Positions 16,873 to 25,834 of a DNA stretch of 64,000 nt are shown piece by piece. Each line of letters opens with the position of its first letter. Position 1 is the stretch's first letter. The translations under genes were made by a program, and so were the position numbers. The notes beneath the pieces were generated by a model. That model was given only the letters and a program-made list of their open reading frames with translations, was not told the DNA's origin and searched no databases. Source of the stretch: Bog-473 sp963809715 (GTDB lineage Bacteria; Actinomycetota; Acidimicrobiia; Acidimicrobiales; RAAP-2); contig CAWEKO010000009.1 of NCBI GenBank assembly GCA_963809715.1, positions 1 through 64,000 of the forward strand, written 5' to 3'.

Positions 16873-17784
16873 ATGAAAACGCTGCGTACGCCCGATGAAC
16901 GGTTCGACGGCCTGCCGGGATTCAACTTCGCGCCCAATTACGTCGAGATCGCAGATTCCGAGGGCGCCACGCTGCGCGTCCACTACCTCCGGGAGGGTGA
17001 CCCGGACGCGCCGGTGGTCCTGCTCATGCACGGCGAGCCCTCCTGGTGCTACCTCTACCGCAAGATGATCCCGGTCCTCACCGGTGCCGGGCTGCAGGTG
17101 GTCGCGCCCGATCTGGTCGGGTTCGGCCGCTCCGACAAGCCCAGCGAGCGCAGCGACTACACCTTCGCCCGCCACGTCGAGTGGATGCGCGAGCTGCTCT
17201 TCGACCGGCTCCGGCTGGGGGGCGTGACCCTGGTCGGCCAGGACTGGGGCGGCCTCATCGGGCTGCGACTGGTGGGGGAGCATCCCGAGCACTTCGCCCG
17301 GGTGGTGGCGGCCAACACCTTCCTGCCCACCGGCGACACCAACCCCGGTGATGCGTTCTTCGCCTGGCAGCGTTTCTCCCAGGAGGTGGAGGAATTCCCG
17401 ACCGGCGTCATCGTCAAGGGCGGCTGCGTGACCGACGTGCCCGACGACGTCAGGGCCGCCTACGACGCCCCGTTCCCCGACGAGACCTTCAAGGCGGGGG
17501 CACGCCAGTTCCCGATGCTCGTGCCGTCACGCCCCGACGACCCGGCCCACGACGCCAACGTTGCCGCCTGGGTGGGACTGGCTGCGTTCGACCGGCCCTT
17601 CCTGTGCGCCTTCAGCGACCAAGACCCCATCACCCGGGGTGCCGACCGCAACCTCAAGGAGCGGATCGCCGGTGCGAAGGGCCAGCCGCACACGACGATC
17701 GAGGGTGGCGGGCACTTTCTCCAGGAAGACCGCGGTGAGGAGCTGGCCAAGGTGATCGTGGACTTCGTGGCCACCACGTCGTGA
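16873..17784 (+). CDS. Haloalkane dehalogenase-like alpha/beta hydrolase
   Basis: 303 residues. HGEPSW (53-58) gives the oxyanion and halide-stabilising positions, and the nucleophile is D124 in GQDWGG with the adjacent halide-binding W125. A cap-domain Trp lies in FFAWQRFSQ. The acid is in AFSDQDPI and the histidine in GGGHFLQED. An Asp nucleophile with this cap fits subfamily I haloalkane dehalogenases, which hydrolyse C-halogen bonds to alcohols. It overlaps the following monooxygenase gene by four bases (GTGA), so the two are translated together. Confidence 0.85.
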   Translation: MKTLRTPDERFDGLPGFNFAPNYVEIADSEGATLRVHYLREGDPDAPVVLLMHGEPSWCYLYRKMIPVLTGAGLQVVAPDLVGFGRSDKPSERSDYTFARHVEWMRELLFDRLRLGGVTLVGQDWGGLIGLRLVGEHPEHFARVVAANTFLPTGDTNPGDAFFAWQRFSQEVEEFPTGVIVKGGCVTDVPDDVRAAYDAPFPDETFKAGARQFPMLVPSRPDDPAHDANVAAWVGLAAFDRPFLCAFSDQDPITRGADRNLKERIAGAKGQPHTTIEGGGHFLQEDRGEELAKVIVDFVATTS

Positions 17785-19247
17785 TTCACGAGCACCGCGT
17801 CGTCCTCGTCGGAGCCGGCTTCTCCGGGCTCGGCATGGCCGCCCGCCTCAAGGAGATGGGCATCGAGGACTTCGTCGTGCTCGACCGGGGCGACGATCTG
17901 GGTGGTACCTGGCGCGACAACTCGTATCCGGGCGCGGCCTGTGACGTTCCCTCGAATCTCTACTCCTTCTCGTTCGCCCTCAAGCCGGACTGGACGCGGG
18001 CCTTCTCCTCTCAGAGCGAGATCTGGGACTACATGCGCCACTGCGTCGACCGCTTCGATATCGGCGGCCATCTTCGCTTCGGTTGTTCGGTGGCCGAGGC
18101 TCGCTGGGACGCCGCGGCCGAGCGCTGGCACATCCGGACGGTCGAGGGCGAGGAGTACGCCGCGCCGGTCTTGGTCTGGGCTACGGGCCCGCTCAGCGAG
18201 CCGTCCATCCCGGACTTCCCCGGGTTGGCCGGCTTCCGGGGCAAGGTCTTCCACTCCGCCAACTGGGCCCACGGCTTCGAGCTCAGCGGCAAGCGGGTCT
18301 GCGTCGTCGGCACCGGTGCCTCCGCCATCCAGTTCGTACCGCAGATCGCGCCGGTGGTCGAGCACCTGTACCTGCACCAACGCACGCCGCCGTTCATCAT
18401 GCCCCGGCGCGATCGTGCCGTGTCTCGCCTCCGGCAGGCCCTCTACCGCGCCGTGCCCACGACCCAACGGATCTCGCGCCTGCGTATCTACATGCTGTTC
18501 GAATCCTTGCTGTCGATCTTCGTCGGCAACGGGACAAAACGTACGGATGCGGTACGCAAGCTCGCGCTGAGTCATCTGGCCCGCCAGGTTCCCGACCCGG
18601 ACCTGCGCCAGCGGCTCACCCCGCACTTCGAGCCCGGATGCAAGCGCATGCTTCTCTCCGACGACTACTACCCGTCGCTGGTGCGCTCCAACGTCGAGCT
18701 GGTCGACTGCCCGGTGGCGTCCTTCACCGCCCACGAGGTGGTGGGCCAGGACGGCATCGCCCGCCCTGTCGACGTCGTCATCATGGGGACCGGTTTCGAG
18801 GCGGCCGAACCGCCTTATGCCGGGCACATCGTCGGGCGCGACGGCGTGCGCCTCTCGGAGCACTGGAAGGCCAACGGTGTCGAGGCCTACGCGGGTGCGA
18901 CGGTGGCCGGGTTTCCCAACCTCTTCCTGATGATCGGGCCCAACTCGACGTTGGCCCACAATTCCATGATCTACATGATCGAGTCGCACATCAATTACGT
19001 CGCCAGCGCGCTGGACTTCATGGCGCGACCCGGTGTCGCCACGGTCGAGGTACGTCCCGGGGTGCAGCGACGCTACAACGAGCGCTTGCAGAAGCGTCTG
19101 GAACACTCGGTCTGGGTAGAGGGCGGCTGCAGCAGCTGGTATCTCGACCACCGGGGCCGGAACACGACCTTGTGGCCGGACCACACCTGGAAGTTTCGCC
19201 GGCTGACCCGGCGCTTTCACCCCGGCGAGTACATCGTCCGGGCGTAG
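17781..19247 (+). CDS. Flavin-dependent monooxygenase, Baeyer-Villiger type
   Basis: 488 residues from GTG 17781, coupled to the dehalogenase gene. FAD motif VGAGFSGLGMA, then GGTWRDNSYPGAACDVPS. The BVMO-like fingerprint FRGKVFHSANWAHG ends in A-H where classical BVMOs have P. NADPH motif VVGTGASAIQ. It would insert oxygen next to a carbonyl or oxidise N/S centres using NADPH. Together with the dehalogenase and the P450s it suggests stepwise oxidation of cyclic or halogenated substrates. The substrate is unknown. Confidence 0.85.
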   Translation: MIHEHRVVLVGAGFSGLGMAARLKEMGIEDFVVLDRGDDLGGTWRDNSYPGAACDVPSNLYSFSFALKPDWTRAFSSQSEIWDYMRHCVDRFDIGGHLRFGCSVAEARWDAAAERWHIRTVEGEEYAAPVLVWATGPLSEPSIPDFPGLAGFRGKVFHSANWAHGFELSGKRVCVVGTGASAIQFVPQIAPVVEHLYLHQRTPPFIMPRRDRAVSRLRQALYRAVPTTQRISRLRIYMLFESLLSIFVGNGTKRTDAVRKLALSHLARQVPDPDLRQRLTPHFEPGCKRMLLSDDYYPSLVRSNVELVDCPVASFTAHEVVGQDGIARPVDVVIMGTGFEAAEPPYAGHIVGRDGVRLSEHWKANGVEAYAGATVAGFPNLFLMIGPNSTLAHNSMIYMIESHINYVASALDFMARPGVATVEVRPGVQRRYNERLQKRLEHSVWVEGGCSSWYLDHRGRNTTLWPDHTWKFRRLTRRFHPGEYIVRA

Positions 19248-20260
19248 ACCCGCACCGACGCGAACGTCAGCACCGCAGCGAACAACGCCAGCGCGCCGAT
19301 CTCGGGCAACACGGCGGCGAAGCTGACGTTGTCATAGATCAGCTTGACGAACGCGTCCATGGCCCAGGCTTGGGGCACGACGTGCCCGATGGCCCGCACG
19401 ACGGACCCAACGACGTCGAGCGGGTACATGCAGCCGCCGAGCATGCCGCAGACGATGCCCAGAACGACGGCGGCGGAGACCGCCTGCTCTTCGGAGCGGG
19501 CTCGTGCGCCGAGGATGCCCGACGCTCCGGCGTAGCTCAACGAGAGCAGAAACAACACGACGAAGACCGCGGCCGGGTTCCCCCAGTGCACCCCGAAGAT
19601 CACTCGGCCGACCAGGAGCAGGCCGGCCGACTGTCCCGCCGCCACCACCAGGCACGACACCGTCTGCGCCGCCATCACCGAGCGGCCCAGGATGGGGGCT
19701 GCAGCCAGGCGGCGCAACATGCCGATCCGGCGCGATTCGACCAGGCCCGACGACAAGAGGAGGACGGTGATGCCGAGGAAGAGCACGAGGTCGGCCGGCG
19801 CGACATAGGCGAACGGGCTGATGGGCGGTGGGATGTCGGTGTGCGCCAAGGTGGTGTCGGTGACCTTGGCGCGGGTGCCCTCGGCCGACATCAGATCGAG
19901 CAGGGCCACGACGTCGGTGCGTGCCTGGACGGCGCTGGTATTGGCACCCTCGGTGACCAGCTGCACGTGCAGGTGGTCGGCTGTGGCCGGCAGGGTCACC
20001 AACCCGGCCACGACCCGCCCCCGCAAAATGTCGTCGTCCAGCGTGGCCCGGCTCGCCTCGACATGCGCCTTGAGCCCGTCCGTGTGGTTCACCAACTGGA
20101 GGAGCCGTGCCGGCGGGTGGACCAGCCCGACGGGCTCGCGCGGGCTGCCGGCCAGCAATCCGGTCACGAGGATGAAGAGCACGGGGAAGGCCGTGGCGAC
20201 GAAGACGAGACGGACGTCGCCGACGGCTCGGCGCACGTTGACCCTGACCACGGGGATCAT
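19217..20260 (-). CDS. ABC-2 type transporter permease (second subunit)
   Basis: 347 residues from ATG 20260, overlapping the stop of the upstream permease (ATGA). One N-terminal helix, a large external loop (about 40-170), then five C-terminal helices, the layout of ABC-2/YhgE-like permeases. ESRRIGMLRRLAAAP before the second helix is typical of the DrrB/NatB group. No ATP-binding partner lies beside it, so the pair must use an ATPase from elsewhere or is incomplete. Its 3' end overlaps the convergent monooxygenase gene by 31 bases. Confidence 0.8.
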   Translation of the reverse strand: MIPVVRVNVRRAVGDVRLVFVATAFPVLFILVTGLLAGSPREPVGLVHPPARLLQLVNHTDGLKAHVEASRATLDDDILRGRVVAGLVTLPATADHLHVQLVTEGANTSAVQARTDVVALLDLMSAEGTRAKVTDTTLAHTDIPPPISPFAYVAPADLVLFLGITVLLLSSGLVESRRIGMLRRLAAAPILGRSVMAAQTVSCLVVAAGQSAGLLLVGRVIFGVHWGNPAAVFVVLFLLSLSYAGASGILGARARSEEQAVSAAVVLGIVCGMLGGCMYPLDVVGSVVRAIGHVVPQAWAMDAFVKLIYDNVSFAAVLPEIGALALFAAVLTFASVRVYARTMYSPG

Positions 20261-21384
20261 GGCGCCACCATCCGGCGCACCCGGGTCATGGCCAGCCCGA
20301 TGGTGATCAGGGCAATCAGGCAGAGCACGAGAAACGGCCCAACCACGTCGCGGGTGGGATCGTGGAGCAAGGACAACCGTCCGAACCCGACCAGGGCCCA
20401 GCCGTTGGGTGTGGCCAGACTGAGGACCTGGAGGAATTCGGGCAGTGCTCCCGGCGGCAGCAGGTTCCCGCCGAGGAGGGCCAGGACCAGGCCGACGATG
20501 AGGGACGCCGCGAAAGCCTCGCGCTCGTTGCGGGCGAAGGACGTGACCAGGACTCCGAAGCCGCACATGGCGGCCACGGCACCCAGGCACATGAGGAGAA
20601 CGCCGAGGGGGTCACCCCAATCGGCCCCGAAGACGGCGGCGGTGGCCCCCCAGACGACGAGGATGGACACGAGGCCGGTGATCCCGACGGCCAGCAACTT
20701 GCCGGTCACCACGGCGCTCGGGCGCACGGGCGAGGCGGCGATGCGCACGAGCGTCCCCCCGGTCCGCTCGAGCATGAGCGAACGCATGCCGAGACCACTG
20801 CCGATGAAGAGGAAGACGACGGCGATCGACGGCGCGAAGTAGTCGAGGACCGCCTTGCCTCCATTGCCCACGGTCGCCGACTCGACATTGAGCGATGCCA
20901 AGTCCGACGCCGTCCCGTTACCCAGGCGCGACGCGTAGAACCGGCTGGCCAGCCCCGCCGCGACCGCCTGGGCCGTCTCCTGACCGACCAGGGCGTTCGG
21001 CCGATCGACCACCTTGAAGCCGGGCGTCTTGGTCGCCCCCGGGGAGACCATCGGGATCAGCAGATTGCCCAGGCTCCTGTGCACCCGATAGGCCACGACA
21101 CCGCCGGCCAGGGTGCCGTCGGCCACCTCGCGCTCGAGGCGACGGGGCGTCGCGACCGTGTGGACGGTCACGTTCGGCGGCAGCTGCGCCGCATGGGCCG
21201 CCGCCCGCACGACGGCGGGGGAGGCACCGCTCACCCCGATGGGTAGCGGGCCGGTGGGCGGGCGGTTGGCGAAGGCGAACCCCAGGATCGCCGCGATGGC
21301 CAGTGGAGCCACGAGGCTGGTGATGAGCACCGAGCGGTCGCGCAGCCGGCGGCGCAGCTCATTGAGGGCGATGATGCCGGTCAG
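20257..21384 (-). CDS. ABC-2 type transporter permease (first subunit), probable CTG start
   Basis: The coding similarity (NLTGIIALNELRRRLRDRS before the first helix) extends upstream of the first in-frame GTG (21330) to an in-frame TGA. The only start-like codon in between is CTG at 21384, eight bases after GAGGAG. I therefore propose a CTG start; GTG 21330 would cut off part of the cytoplasmic N-terminus. Topology equals that of its partner: one helix, a large exported loop, five helices. ERTGGTLVRIAASPVRP is the conserved cytoplasmic motif. Coupled to the second permease. Confidence 0.7.
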   Translation of the reverse strand: MTGIIALNELRRRLRDRSVLITSLVAPLAIAAILGFAFANRPPTGPLPIGVSGASPAVVRAAAHAAQLPPNVTVHTVATPRRLEREVADGTLAGGVVAYRVHRSLGNLLIPMVSPGATKTPGFKVVDRPNALVGQETAQAVAAGLASRFYASRLGNGTASDLASLNVESATVGNGGKAVLDYFAPSIAVVFLFIGSGLGMRSLMLERTGGTLVRIAASPVRPSAVVTGKLLAVGITGLVSILVVWGATAAVFGADWGDPLGVLLMCLGAVAAMCGFGVLVTSFARNEREAFAASLIVGLVLALLGGNLLPPGALPEFLQVLSLATPNGWALVGFGRLSLLHDPTRDVVGPFLVLCLIALITIGLAMTRVRRMVAP

Positions 21385-21405
21385 GTTCCGCGCTCCTCAC
21401 CGGTC

Positions 21406-21428
21406 ACAACGGCAGAAACTACCGTTGT
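21406..21428. promoter_or_regulatory. Inverted repeat between divergent genes
   Basis: ACAACGG, nine bases, then CCGTTGT: perfect 7-bp arms between the permease gene (minus) and the TrmO-like gene (plus). It could be an operator or a short hairpin. It overlaps the expected promoter zone of both genes. Confidence 0.35.
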
Positions 21429-21433
21429 CCAGC

Positions 21434-21895
21434 GTGATCACGCTGGAGCCCGTGGGATTCGTCGTCGGCGGCCGTCGCGATGCCGTGGACGACCAGTGGG
21501 GGCAGGTGGAAGCCGTGATCTCCCTGGACACCGACCGGTTTGGCCTCGATGCCGTGGCAGGGCTCGGCGCCTTCTCGCACCTGGTCGTCGTCTTCCAGTT
21601 CCACCTGGTCGACGAGGCGGCTGTGCAGAGCGGAGCCCGTCATCCACGGGGGAATGCGGACTGGCCCGAGGTGGGGATGTTCGCCCAACGCGCCAAGATG
21701 CGGCCCAACCGTTTGGGCGTGTCGTCCTGTCGACTCCTCGGCGTCGATCGTCTCGACCTGCGGGTGCGCGGTCTCGATGCAGTGGACGGCACGCCCGTGC
21801 TCGACGTGAAGCCCTACGTGCGCGAGTTCGAGCCCACGGCTTCGGAGGTGCGCCAGCCCGTCTGGGTCAGCGAGCTGATGGCGCAGTACTGGTGA
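21434..21895 (+). CDS. TrmO/TsaA-like S-adenosylmethionine-dependent tRNA methyltransferase
   Basis: 153 residues from GTG 21434; a TTG at 21425 is an alternative. LEPVGFVVGGRR, LVVVFQFH, HPRGN and VKPYV match the TsaA (VirR/YaeB) beta-barrel family, whose E. coli member TrmO methylates N6-threonylcarbamoyladenosine-37 of tRNA. The HPRGN motif replaces the usual HPNR/RSPHRPN-like loop, so the target may differ. No SD is visible; TACCGT eight bases upstream could serve as a -10. Confidence 0.65.
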   Translation: MITLEPVGFVVGGRRDAVDDQWGQVEAVISLDTDRFGLDAVAGLGAFSHLVVVFQFHLVDEAAVQSGARHPRGNADWPEVGMFAQRAKMRPNRLGVSSCRLLGVDRLDLRVRGLDAVDGTPVLDVKPYVREFEPTASEVRQPVWVSELMAQYW

Positions 21896-22113
21896 CGCGG
21901 TCGCGGGCGGCGGCACGTCGGTGCGGTGCGCGCCCCGAGAGGACGTTCACGGCGACGCAGAGTTCCACCGTCGTGAACCGTTCCTTCTCGGGCAGCTTCA
22001 GCAGCGCGAATTCAGCAGCGCGAACATGGAGACGGTGACGGTCAACCCGACCAATGTCTCCGCGAGGCACTCATCGTCCGTTGACAACGGCACAAGGTGA
22101 CGGGACTCCATTC

Positions 22114-22524
22114 ATGCGCACGACCGAGATCGACGTCAATACCTCGGTTCGCCGGGTCGTCGACCTGACCGAGGAGCTGGCCCGCTTCTGCGCCGGCCAG
22201 GGTGACGGCCTGGTCAACGTGCTGGCCCCGCACGCCACGGCAGGGCTGGCCGTGATGGAGACCGGCGCCGGGTCGGAAGGAGACCTGCTCGGGGCGCTCG
22301 AGCGCCTGTTGCCCCGCGACGACCGGTACCAGCACGCCCACGGCTCACCGGGTCACGGAGCCGACCACGTCCTTCCGGCCATCGTGAGTCCGTCGGTCAC
22401 CCTGCCCGTGCTCCGTGGGCACGTCGCCCTCGGCACCTGGCAGTCCGTGGTGCTGGTCGATCTCAACGAGGACAACCCGCGCCGGCGGGTCCGTTTCAGC
22501 TTCCTCCCGGCCGCTCCGGGCTGA
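22114..22524 (+). CDS. YjbQ/UPF0047 family protein
   Basis: 136 residues. The pattern APHATAGLAVME, HAHGSPGHGADH and GTWQSVVLVDLNE is the signature of the YjbQ family, which has a conserved His/Glu site and weak thiamine-phosphate synthase activity in some members. The biological role is unsettled. It sits alone, 218 bases after the TrmO-like gene, with TTGACA about 30 bases before the start. The downstream gene is convergent. Confidence 0.85.
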   Translation: MRTTEIDVNTSVRRVVDLTEELARFCAGQGDGLVNVLAPHATAGLAVMETGAGSEGDLLGALERLLPRDDRYQHAHGSPGHGADHVLPAIVSPSVTLPVLRGHVALGTWQSVVLVDLNEDNPRRRVRFSFLPAAPG

Positions 22525-22539
22525 GCACGGCGAGCCGAC

Positions 22540-23172
22540 TCAGTCGAACATCGGCCTCAGGTCGCGCGTCCGCTTCAACTCGAAGAAGCCCTCGGTCCCC
22601 GTGCACAGCAGCACCCCGTCCCACAGGCGCCCGGCCGCCTCGCCCTTGGGGGCAGGCGTCACCACGGGACCGAAGATGGCTCGGCCGTTGTAATGGATCA
22701 CCGGCGTGCCCACCTGGTCGCCGACAGGATCCATCCCGGCGTGGTGCGAGGCGGCCAGCGCCTCATCGAATTCGTCCGAGGTGGCCGCCTCGGCCAACGA
22801 GGCGGGCAGGCCCAGCTCCTCGAGGGACTCGGCCAGGACGACCGGACCCTCGGTCTCGTCCCTGCCCCGTCCCTGCACGTGGATGCGCGTGCCCAGCGCC
22901 GTGTAGAGCGGCAGCAGGATCTCGCTGCCCTTCATCTGCTCCGCCGCAATGCAGACCCGTACCATTCCCTTGGCCCGTTCCATCAACCCGCGGTAGCGCT
23001 CCGAGAGTTCCTCGCGGTCGGCATTCAGGATGGCCAGCGACATCACGTGCCATTCGGTGTGGATGTCGCGCACCTTCTCGACCTCGAGCATCCAGCGCGA
23101 GGTGATCCAGGCCCACGGACAGAGGGGGTCGAACCAGAAGTCGGCGCGGTCTGCGGCGGGGGTGACGGTCAT
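22540..23172 (-). CDS. DsbA-fold protein, Rv2466c-like (mycothiol-linked nitroreductase family)
   Basis: 210 residues. It begins FWFDPLCPWAWITSRW, the hallmark of the Rv2466c family of mycothiol-dependent reductases with a thioredoxin-like fold. The active-site motif here is C18-P-W-A21: the second cysteine of CPWC is alanine, so it must act as a monothiol enzyme. The cis-Pro region VGTPVIH follows near residue 155. Last gene of a coupled four-gene set (SRPBCC, M20 peptidase, SDR, this gene), overlapping the SDR gene by ATGA. Confidence 0.8.
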   Translation of the reverse strand: MTVTPAADRADFWFDPLCPWAWITSRWMLEVEKVRDIHTEWHVMSLAILNADREELSERYRGLMERAKGMVRVCIAAEQMKGSEILLPLYTALGTRIHVQGRGRDETEGPVVLAESLEELGLPASLAEAATSDEFDEALAASHHAGMDPVGDQVGTPVIHYNGRAIFGPVVTPAPKGEAAGRLWDGVLLCTGTEGFFELKRTRDLRPMFD

Positions 23173-23939
23173 GGGATCCCTCCATCGACGCGCAGGATGG
23201 CGCCGGTCGTGTACGACGAAGCATCGGTGGCGAAATAGAGGGCGGCACCGACGATCTCTTCGGCTTCACCCGCGCGGCCCAGTGCGTGTCGGGGCATGCC
23301 CCCTTCCCGGACCGCCGGATCCCAGGCCTTGGCGATGTCGGTCAGGAACGGTCCGGCCATGATGCAGTTGACCCGCACGGTGGGCCCGAAGGCCTTGGCG
23401 AAGCCCTCGGTCAAGGTGTTCAGGCCCGACTTGGCCGCGTCGTAGGGCAGCATGTCGGGGGCGGGGCGGAGCGAGCCGGTGCTCGAAACGTTGATGATCG
23501 ATCCACCATATGGGCCGGCCGCCATGCGCGTGCCCACCAGAGCGGTCAGGCGGAACGGGCCTTTGAGGTTGACCCCGAGCACCTTGTCCCACAATTCCTC
23601 GGTGACGGACTCGAGGTCGGGGTAGAGGGGCGACATGCCCGCGTTGTTCACCAGCACGTCGACTCGGCCGAAGGCGTCGTAGGACTGCTCGACCAGGCCC
23701 TCGAGCTCGTCCCAGTGACCGACGTGGCAGCCGACGGCCAGGGCCCGGCGGCCCTTCTTCTCCACCTCGGCCGCCACCGCCCGGCAGTTCTCGAGCTTGC
23801 GGCTGGACACGACGACGTCCGCTCCAGCGTCGGCGAAGGCCAGCACCATGGCTTTGCCCAGGCCGCGGCTGCCCCCGGTGACCAGCGCCACCTTGCCGGC
23901 CAGCGGCAGCGCCGCCGTGTCTTCGTTTGCCACGCTCAT
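23169..23939 (-). CDS. Short-chain dehydrogenase/reductase
   Basis: 256 residues from ATG 23939. TGGSRGLG cofactor loop, NNAG, INVSSTGS with the catalytic Ser, YDAAK with Tyr/Lys, and a C-terminal LRVDGG typical of FabG-like enzymes. Probably NAD(P)-dependent alcohol/ketone interconversion in the cytoplasm. It overlaps both the M20 peptidase gene upstream and the DsbA-fold gene downstream by four bases. The substrate is unknown. Confidence 0.85.
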   Translation of the reverse strand: MSVANEDTAALPLAGKVALVTGGSRGLGKAMVLAFADAGADVVVSSRKLENCRAVAAEVEKKGRRALAVGCHVGHWDELEGLVEQSYDAFGRVDVLVNNAGMSPLYPDLESVTEELWDKVLGVNLKGPFRLTALVGTRMAAGPYGGSIINVSSTGSLRPAPDMLPYDAAKSGLNTLTEGFAKAFGPTVRVNCIMAGPFLTDIAKAWDPAVREGGMPRHALGRAGEAEEIVGAALYFATDASSYTTGAILRVDGGIP

Positions 23940-25318
23940 ACCCCGGCGGCCAGGAGCTCGGCGACGAGATGAGTGACCGCCTTGCCCATCGGGATGTGCA
24001 GTGACTCGTTGGGCCCATGGGCGTTGGAGTGCGGACCCAACACCCCGGTGGCCACGAACTGCGTGCCGGGAAAGCCCTGCTGCAGATCGGCCAGGAAGGG
24101 GATGGAGCCGCCCTCGCCCACGGCGCCGGGGTCGCGCTCGAAGCGCTCGTTGGACACCCGGGTCAGGAGCGCTGCGATGTCCTCGCGCAGGGGTTCGGCC
24201 ACCCAGCCCTGGGCCGCCGCCTCCATGTCGATGGTCATGTGTGCTCCCTCGTCGGTGGTGATGGCGGAGATCAGGGCGTCGCTCGCCGCCTGGGCGTCGA
24301 CGTCGGGTGGCAGGCGCAGCGAGAACTTGAGCGTGGTCGACGGCCGCAGCACGTTGCCCCCGTCGCGCGGCTTGGGCAGCCCGTCCGCGCCGGTCACCTC
24401 GAGGGCGGCCCCCCACGTGCGCGCCGTGAGCCGCTGCACCGGGTCGGCCGCCATCAGTTTGAGCCCCTCGACCACGGGCGCCGCGCTGTCGGGGAATTCG
24501 GCGGCGACGGCCCGCAGGTTGTCCAGGTGGGCTTCGGGGATGCCCGCTCCCTGGAGCTCGGGCAACAAGATGTGTCCGGTCGTCTCGTCCTCGATACGCG
24601 ACAGGATGCGGCGCAGGATGCGGAAGGACGACGGTACGACGCCGCCCCCCTGGCCGCTGTGGATGCCCTCGGTGAGGACGTCGACCGTGACGGTGACCAC
24701 CAGGTTCCCCCGCAGCGACGAGGTGAGCCAGAGGCGGTCATAGCTGAGTCCGCCCGAGTCGAGGCAGACGACGAGGCGCGGCGTCCCGACGCGAGCCCGC
24801 AGGTGCTCGAGGTACGCGGCCAGGTCGGGGCTGCCACTCTCCTCGCTGGCCTCGATGAGCACGAGGACGCGGCCCTGGCCGCCGCCCGCCGCCGCCAGCG
24901 CGGTCACGGCGGCGAACGTCGCGTAGCCGTCGTCGGCCGTCCCTCGCCCGAAGAGGAGATGCCCCTCGCGCACGGGTTCGTAGGGGCCGAGGCCCTCACG
25001 CCACGTGCCGAGCGGTGGCTGCTTGTCCATGTGTCCGTAGACGACGATCGGATCGCCGCTGCCCCCGTTGTCCACCAGCAGCACCGGCGTGCGCCCCGGC
25101 AGCTGGACGACCTCGGTCGAGAGGCCGCCGCCCTGATCGTCCACCCACTGGCGGAGAAGGGCGGCCGCTGCGTCGATGTGGCCGTGGGACTGCCACTCAG
25201 GGTCGAAGGCGGGGGAGAGGCAGGGGATGCGGGTGTACTCGCTGAGGGCGGGAAGGATGCGCTCCTCCCAGGCCGCGTCGATCTGGGCGGCGTCGATCGG
25301 GGTGCCGTTGCCGCTCAC
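23936..25318 (-). CDS. M20/M28-family metallopeptidase (dipeptidase-like)
   Basis: 460 residues starting at GTG 25318, whose GTGA overlaps the stop of the SRPBCC gene; the longer open frame upstream is antisense-like. VVYGHMDKQPP supplies the first zinc His and Asp, LFGRGTADDG the bridging Asp, EASEESGS the catalytic and metal Glu pair, and GPHSNAHGPNE the last His. A dimerisation domain lies in the middle. It hydrolyses peptides or amides, and resembles M20 peptidases related to carnosinase/CPG2. Confidence 0.85.
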   Translation of the reverse strand: MSGNGTPIDAAQIDAAWEERILPALSEYTRIPCLSPAFDPEWQSHGHIDAAAALLRQWVDDQGGGLSTEVVQLPGRTPVLLVDNGGSGDPIVVYGHMDKQPPLGTWREGLGPYEPVREGHLLFGRGTADDGYATFAAVTALAAAGGGQGRVLVLIEASEESGSPDLAAYLEHLRARVGTPRLVVCLDSGGLSYDRLWLTSSLRGNLVVTVTVDVLTEGIHSGQGGGVVPSSFRILRRILSRIEDETTGHILLPELQGAGIPEAHLDNLRAVAAEFPDSAAPVVEGLKLMAADPVQRLTARTWGAALEVTGADGLPKPRDGGNVLRPSTTLKFSLRLPPDVDAQAASDALISAITTDEGAHMTIDMEAAAQGWVAEPLREDIAALLTRVSNERFERDPGAVGEGGSIPFLADLQQGFPGTQFVATGVLGPHSNAHGPNESLHIPMGKAVTHLVAELLAAGV

Positions 25319-25806
25319 GAAGAGGCGGGCCCGGAGCCGTTGGCCGGGGACTCGGTCAGCGCTGCGAGTTTGTCGAGCGTCTTGGACATGGTGCCCGCGA
25401 ACTGCTGCGCCACTTTGCTGCTGCGCAGGAGGAGGCCTTGCTTGTCCTGGGAGATGTCCCACGTCTCGGTGACCTTGGTGCCCGCGCCCGTGTCCTCGAG
25501 CTCGTAGCGCCAGATGCGGCCGCCGAGAAAGCGCCCCAGTGGCCCAGCCACGCGGGTCTGCCAGGCGATGCGCCGGTCGGGTTCGAACTCGATCACCGTG
25601 TTGCTCATGGAATAGGACACGCCGAGCTTCATCGACATGCCGAAGACCGAACCGAGGTGCAGCTGCTCGGGCGAGCCTTCCTTCAGCTTGACCACGGATC
25701 CGGATCCGTCGATCTCGGGATGGCGCGAGGCGTCGGACACGATGGCGAAGATGGCCGAGGCCGGCGCGTTGATCACCCTGTCCACGCTGACTGTGGTGCC
25801 GCTCAT
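25315..25806 (-). CDS. SRPBCC (START-like) family protein
   Basis: 163 residues. The opening SVDRVINAPASAIFAIVSD and the alternating beta strands to WRYELEDTGAGTKVTETWD are typical of the polyketide cyclase/dehydrase (SRPBCC) fold, which binds hydrophobic ligands in a deep cavity. It is the first gene of the coupled minus-strand operon leading to the M20 peptidase, SDR and Rv2466c-like genes. Ligand unknown. Confidence 0.8.
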   Translation of the reverse strand: MSGTTVSVDRVINAPASAIFAIVSDASRHPEIDGSGSVVKLKEGSPEQLHLGSVFGMSMKLGVSYSMSNTVIEFEPDRRIAWQTRVAGPLGRFLGGRIWRYELEDTGAGTKVTETWDISQDKQGLLLRSSKVAQQFAGTMSKTLDKLAALTESPANGSGPASS

Positions 25807-25834
25807 GCCGCGTTCTTGTTCATGGCGAGCGAGG

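Noticed and set aside
17460..20842. Very long open frames on both strands over the monooxygenase/permease region (586 and 919 codons)
   Set aside because: They run antisense or out of frame to clear enzymes, are rich in Arg/Gly/Pro or Asp/His as expected for high-GC shadow frames, and contain no family motif.
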